From Deltaproteobacteria bacterium UBA2221 (GTDB lineage: Bacteria > Desulfobacterota > Syntrophorhabdia > Syntrophorhabdales > WCHB1-27), in the NCBI GenBank assembly GCA_002328485.1, contig DCUF01000053.1, positions 1 to 30,965 on the forward strand: 30,965 nucleotides of DNA. Direction: 5' to 3'. Of the stretch, positions 30,904-30,965 are shown one piece after another; position 1 is the stretch's first letter, and every line of letters begins with the position of its first letter. The notes below the pieces were generated by a model, which saw only the letters and a list, made by a program, of their open reading frames with translations, was not told the DNA's origin and did no database searches. The position numbers and the translations under genes are program-made.

Positions 30904-30965
30904 GATCAAGAAGGTCCATTTTGTCGGTATTGGTGGCGTTGGGATGAGCGGCATCGCCGAGGTGC
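30893..30965 (+). CDS. murC: UDP-MurNAc:L-alanine ligase, N-terminal part (cut by window end)
   Basis: GTG 30893 begins inside the murG 3' end. The 24 residues visible include KKVHFVGIGGVGMSGIAEV, the glycine-rich dinucleotide-fold start typical of MurC, where GGSGMSGIA is more usual. The ligase adds the first peptide residue to UDP-MurNAc. The rest lies outside the window. Overlap with murG shows the cluster continues. Confidence 0.92.
   Translation, partial: MFHKIKKVHFVGIGGVGMSGIAEV

Overview
The window reads as chromosomal DNA of a Gram-negative, probably anaerobic bacterium with moderate GC content. The deltaproteobacterial or Syntrophorhabdus-like lineage is my inference. It rests on the meso-DAP type MurE (DNPR motif), periplasmic HtrA, lipoprotein and secreted-protease signals, an acyl-CoA:acetate CoA-transferase, a nickel-pincer LarA-type racemase and the overall gene style. 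No rRNA, CRISPR array or intact mobile element is present.

Layout. 0.1-3.1 kb (minus strand): a DegP/HtrA protease with its terminator, a small membrane protein, a 60-residue helix-turn-helix protein and a decayed PAS-domain fragment. 3.4-5.4 kb (plus): a two-gene Trk/Ktr potassium uptake operon. 5.6-6.5 kb (minus): a second secreted trypsin-like protease. 6.6-7.0 kb: a frameshifted IS630-type transposase remnant. 7.1-8.7 kb (plus): an HDOD protein and a cupin lipoprotein with its own promoter. 9.1-17.0 kb (plus) is a mosaic accessory segment: a CoA-transferase with a C-terminal extension, a small secreted charged protein, a short cation-diffusion-facilitator transporter that looks leaderless, an IS3-type remnant, a GC-rich serA, a LarA-type racemase and an AT-richer MaoC-like protein. 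It ends at a tRNA-Ala(GGC) gene whose 3' end is repeated over 14 bp about 8.2 kb upstream. 17.4-22.3 kb (minus): an Nramp-like transporter, class V aminotransferase, adenine deaminase and HAD phosphatase, the last two overlapping by 4 bp. 22.4 kb to the end (plus): the division and cell-wall (dcw) cluster.

The dcw cluster is the most interesting part. A sigma-70-type promoter (TTGACA, 17 bp, TATAGT) and a 10-bp-periodic array of MraZ boxes precede mraZ-rsmH-ftsL-X-murE-murF-mraY-Y-murG-murC. The genes overlap or nearly touch. X occupies the ftsI position. It keeps the membrane anchor, a stretch resembling part of the penicillin-binding transpeptidase fold and a C-terminal PASTA-like domain, but lacks SxxK, SxN and KTG. 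Y occupies the ftsW position. It is a shortened polytopic protein with a SEDS-like Pro-Asp/Glu motif, but it lacks the large extracytoplasmic loop that holds the catalytic residue. murD, usually between mraY and ftsW, is absent. Precursor synthesis genes are therefore retained while both members of the septal synthase pair at this locus look catalytically eroded in parallel.

Other notable points are an adenine deaminase frame with no canonical start codon and a perfect 16-bp hairpin inside its 5' coding region, an Nramp relative with altered metal-site motifs, and two odd palindromes spaced 21 bp apart in front of serA.
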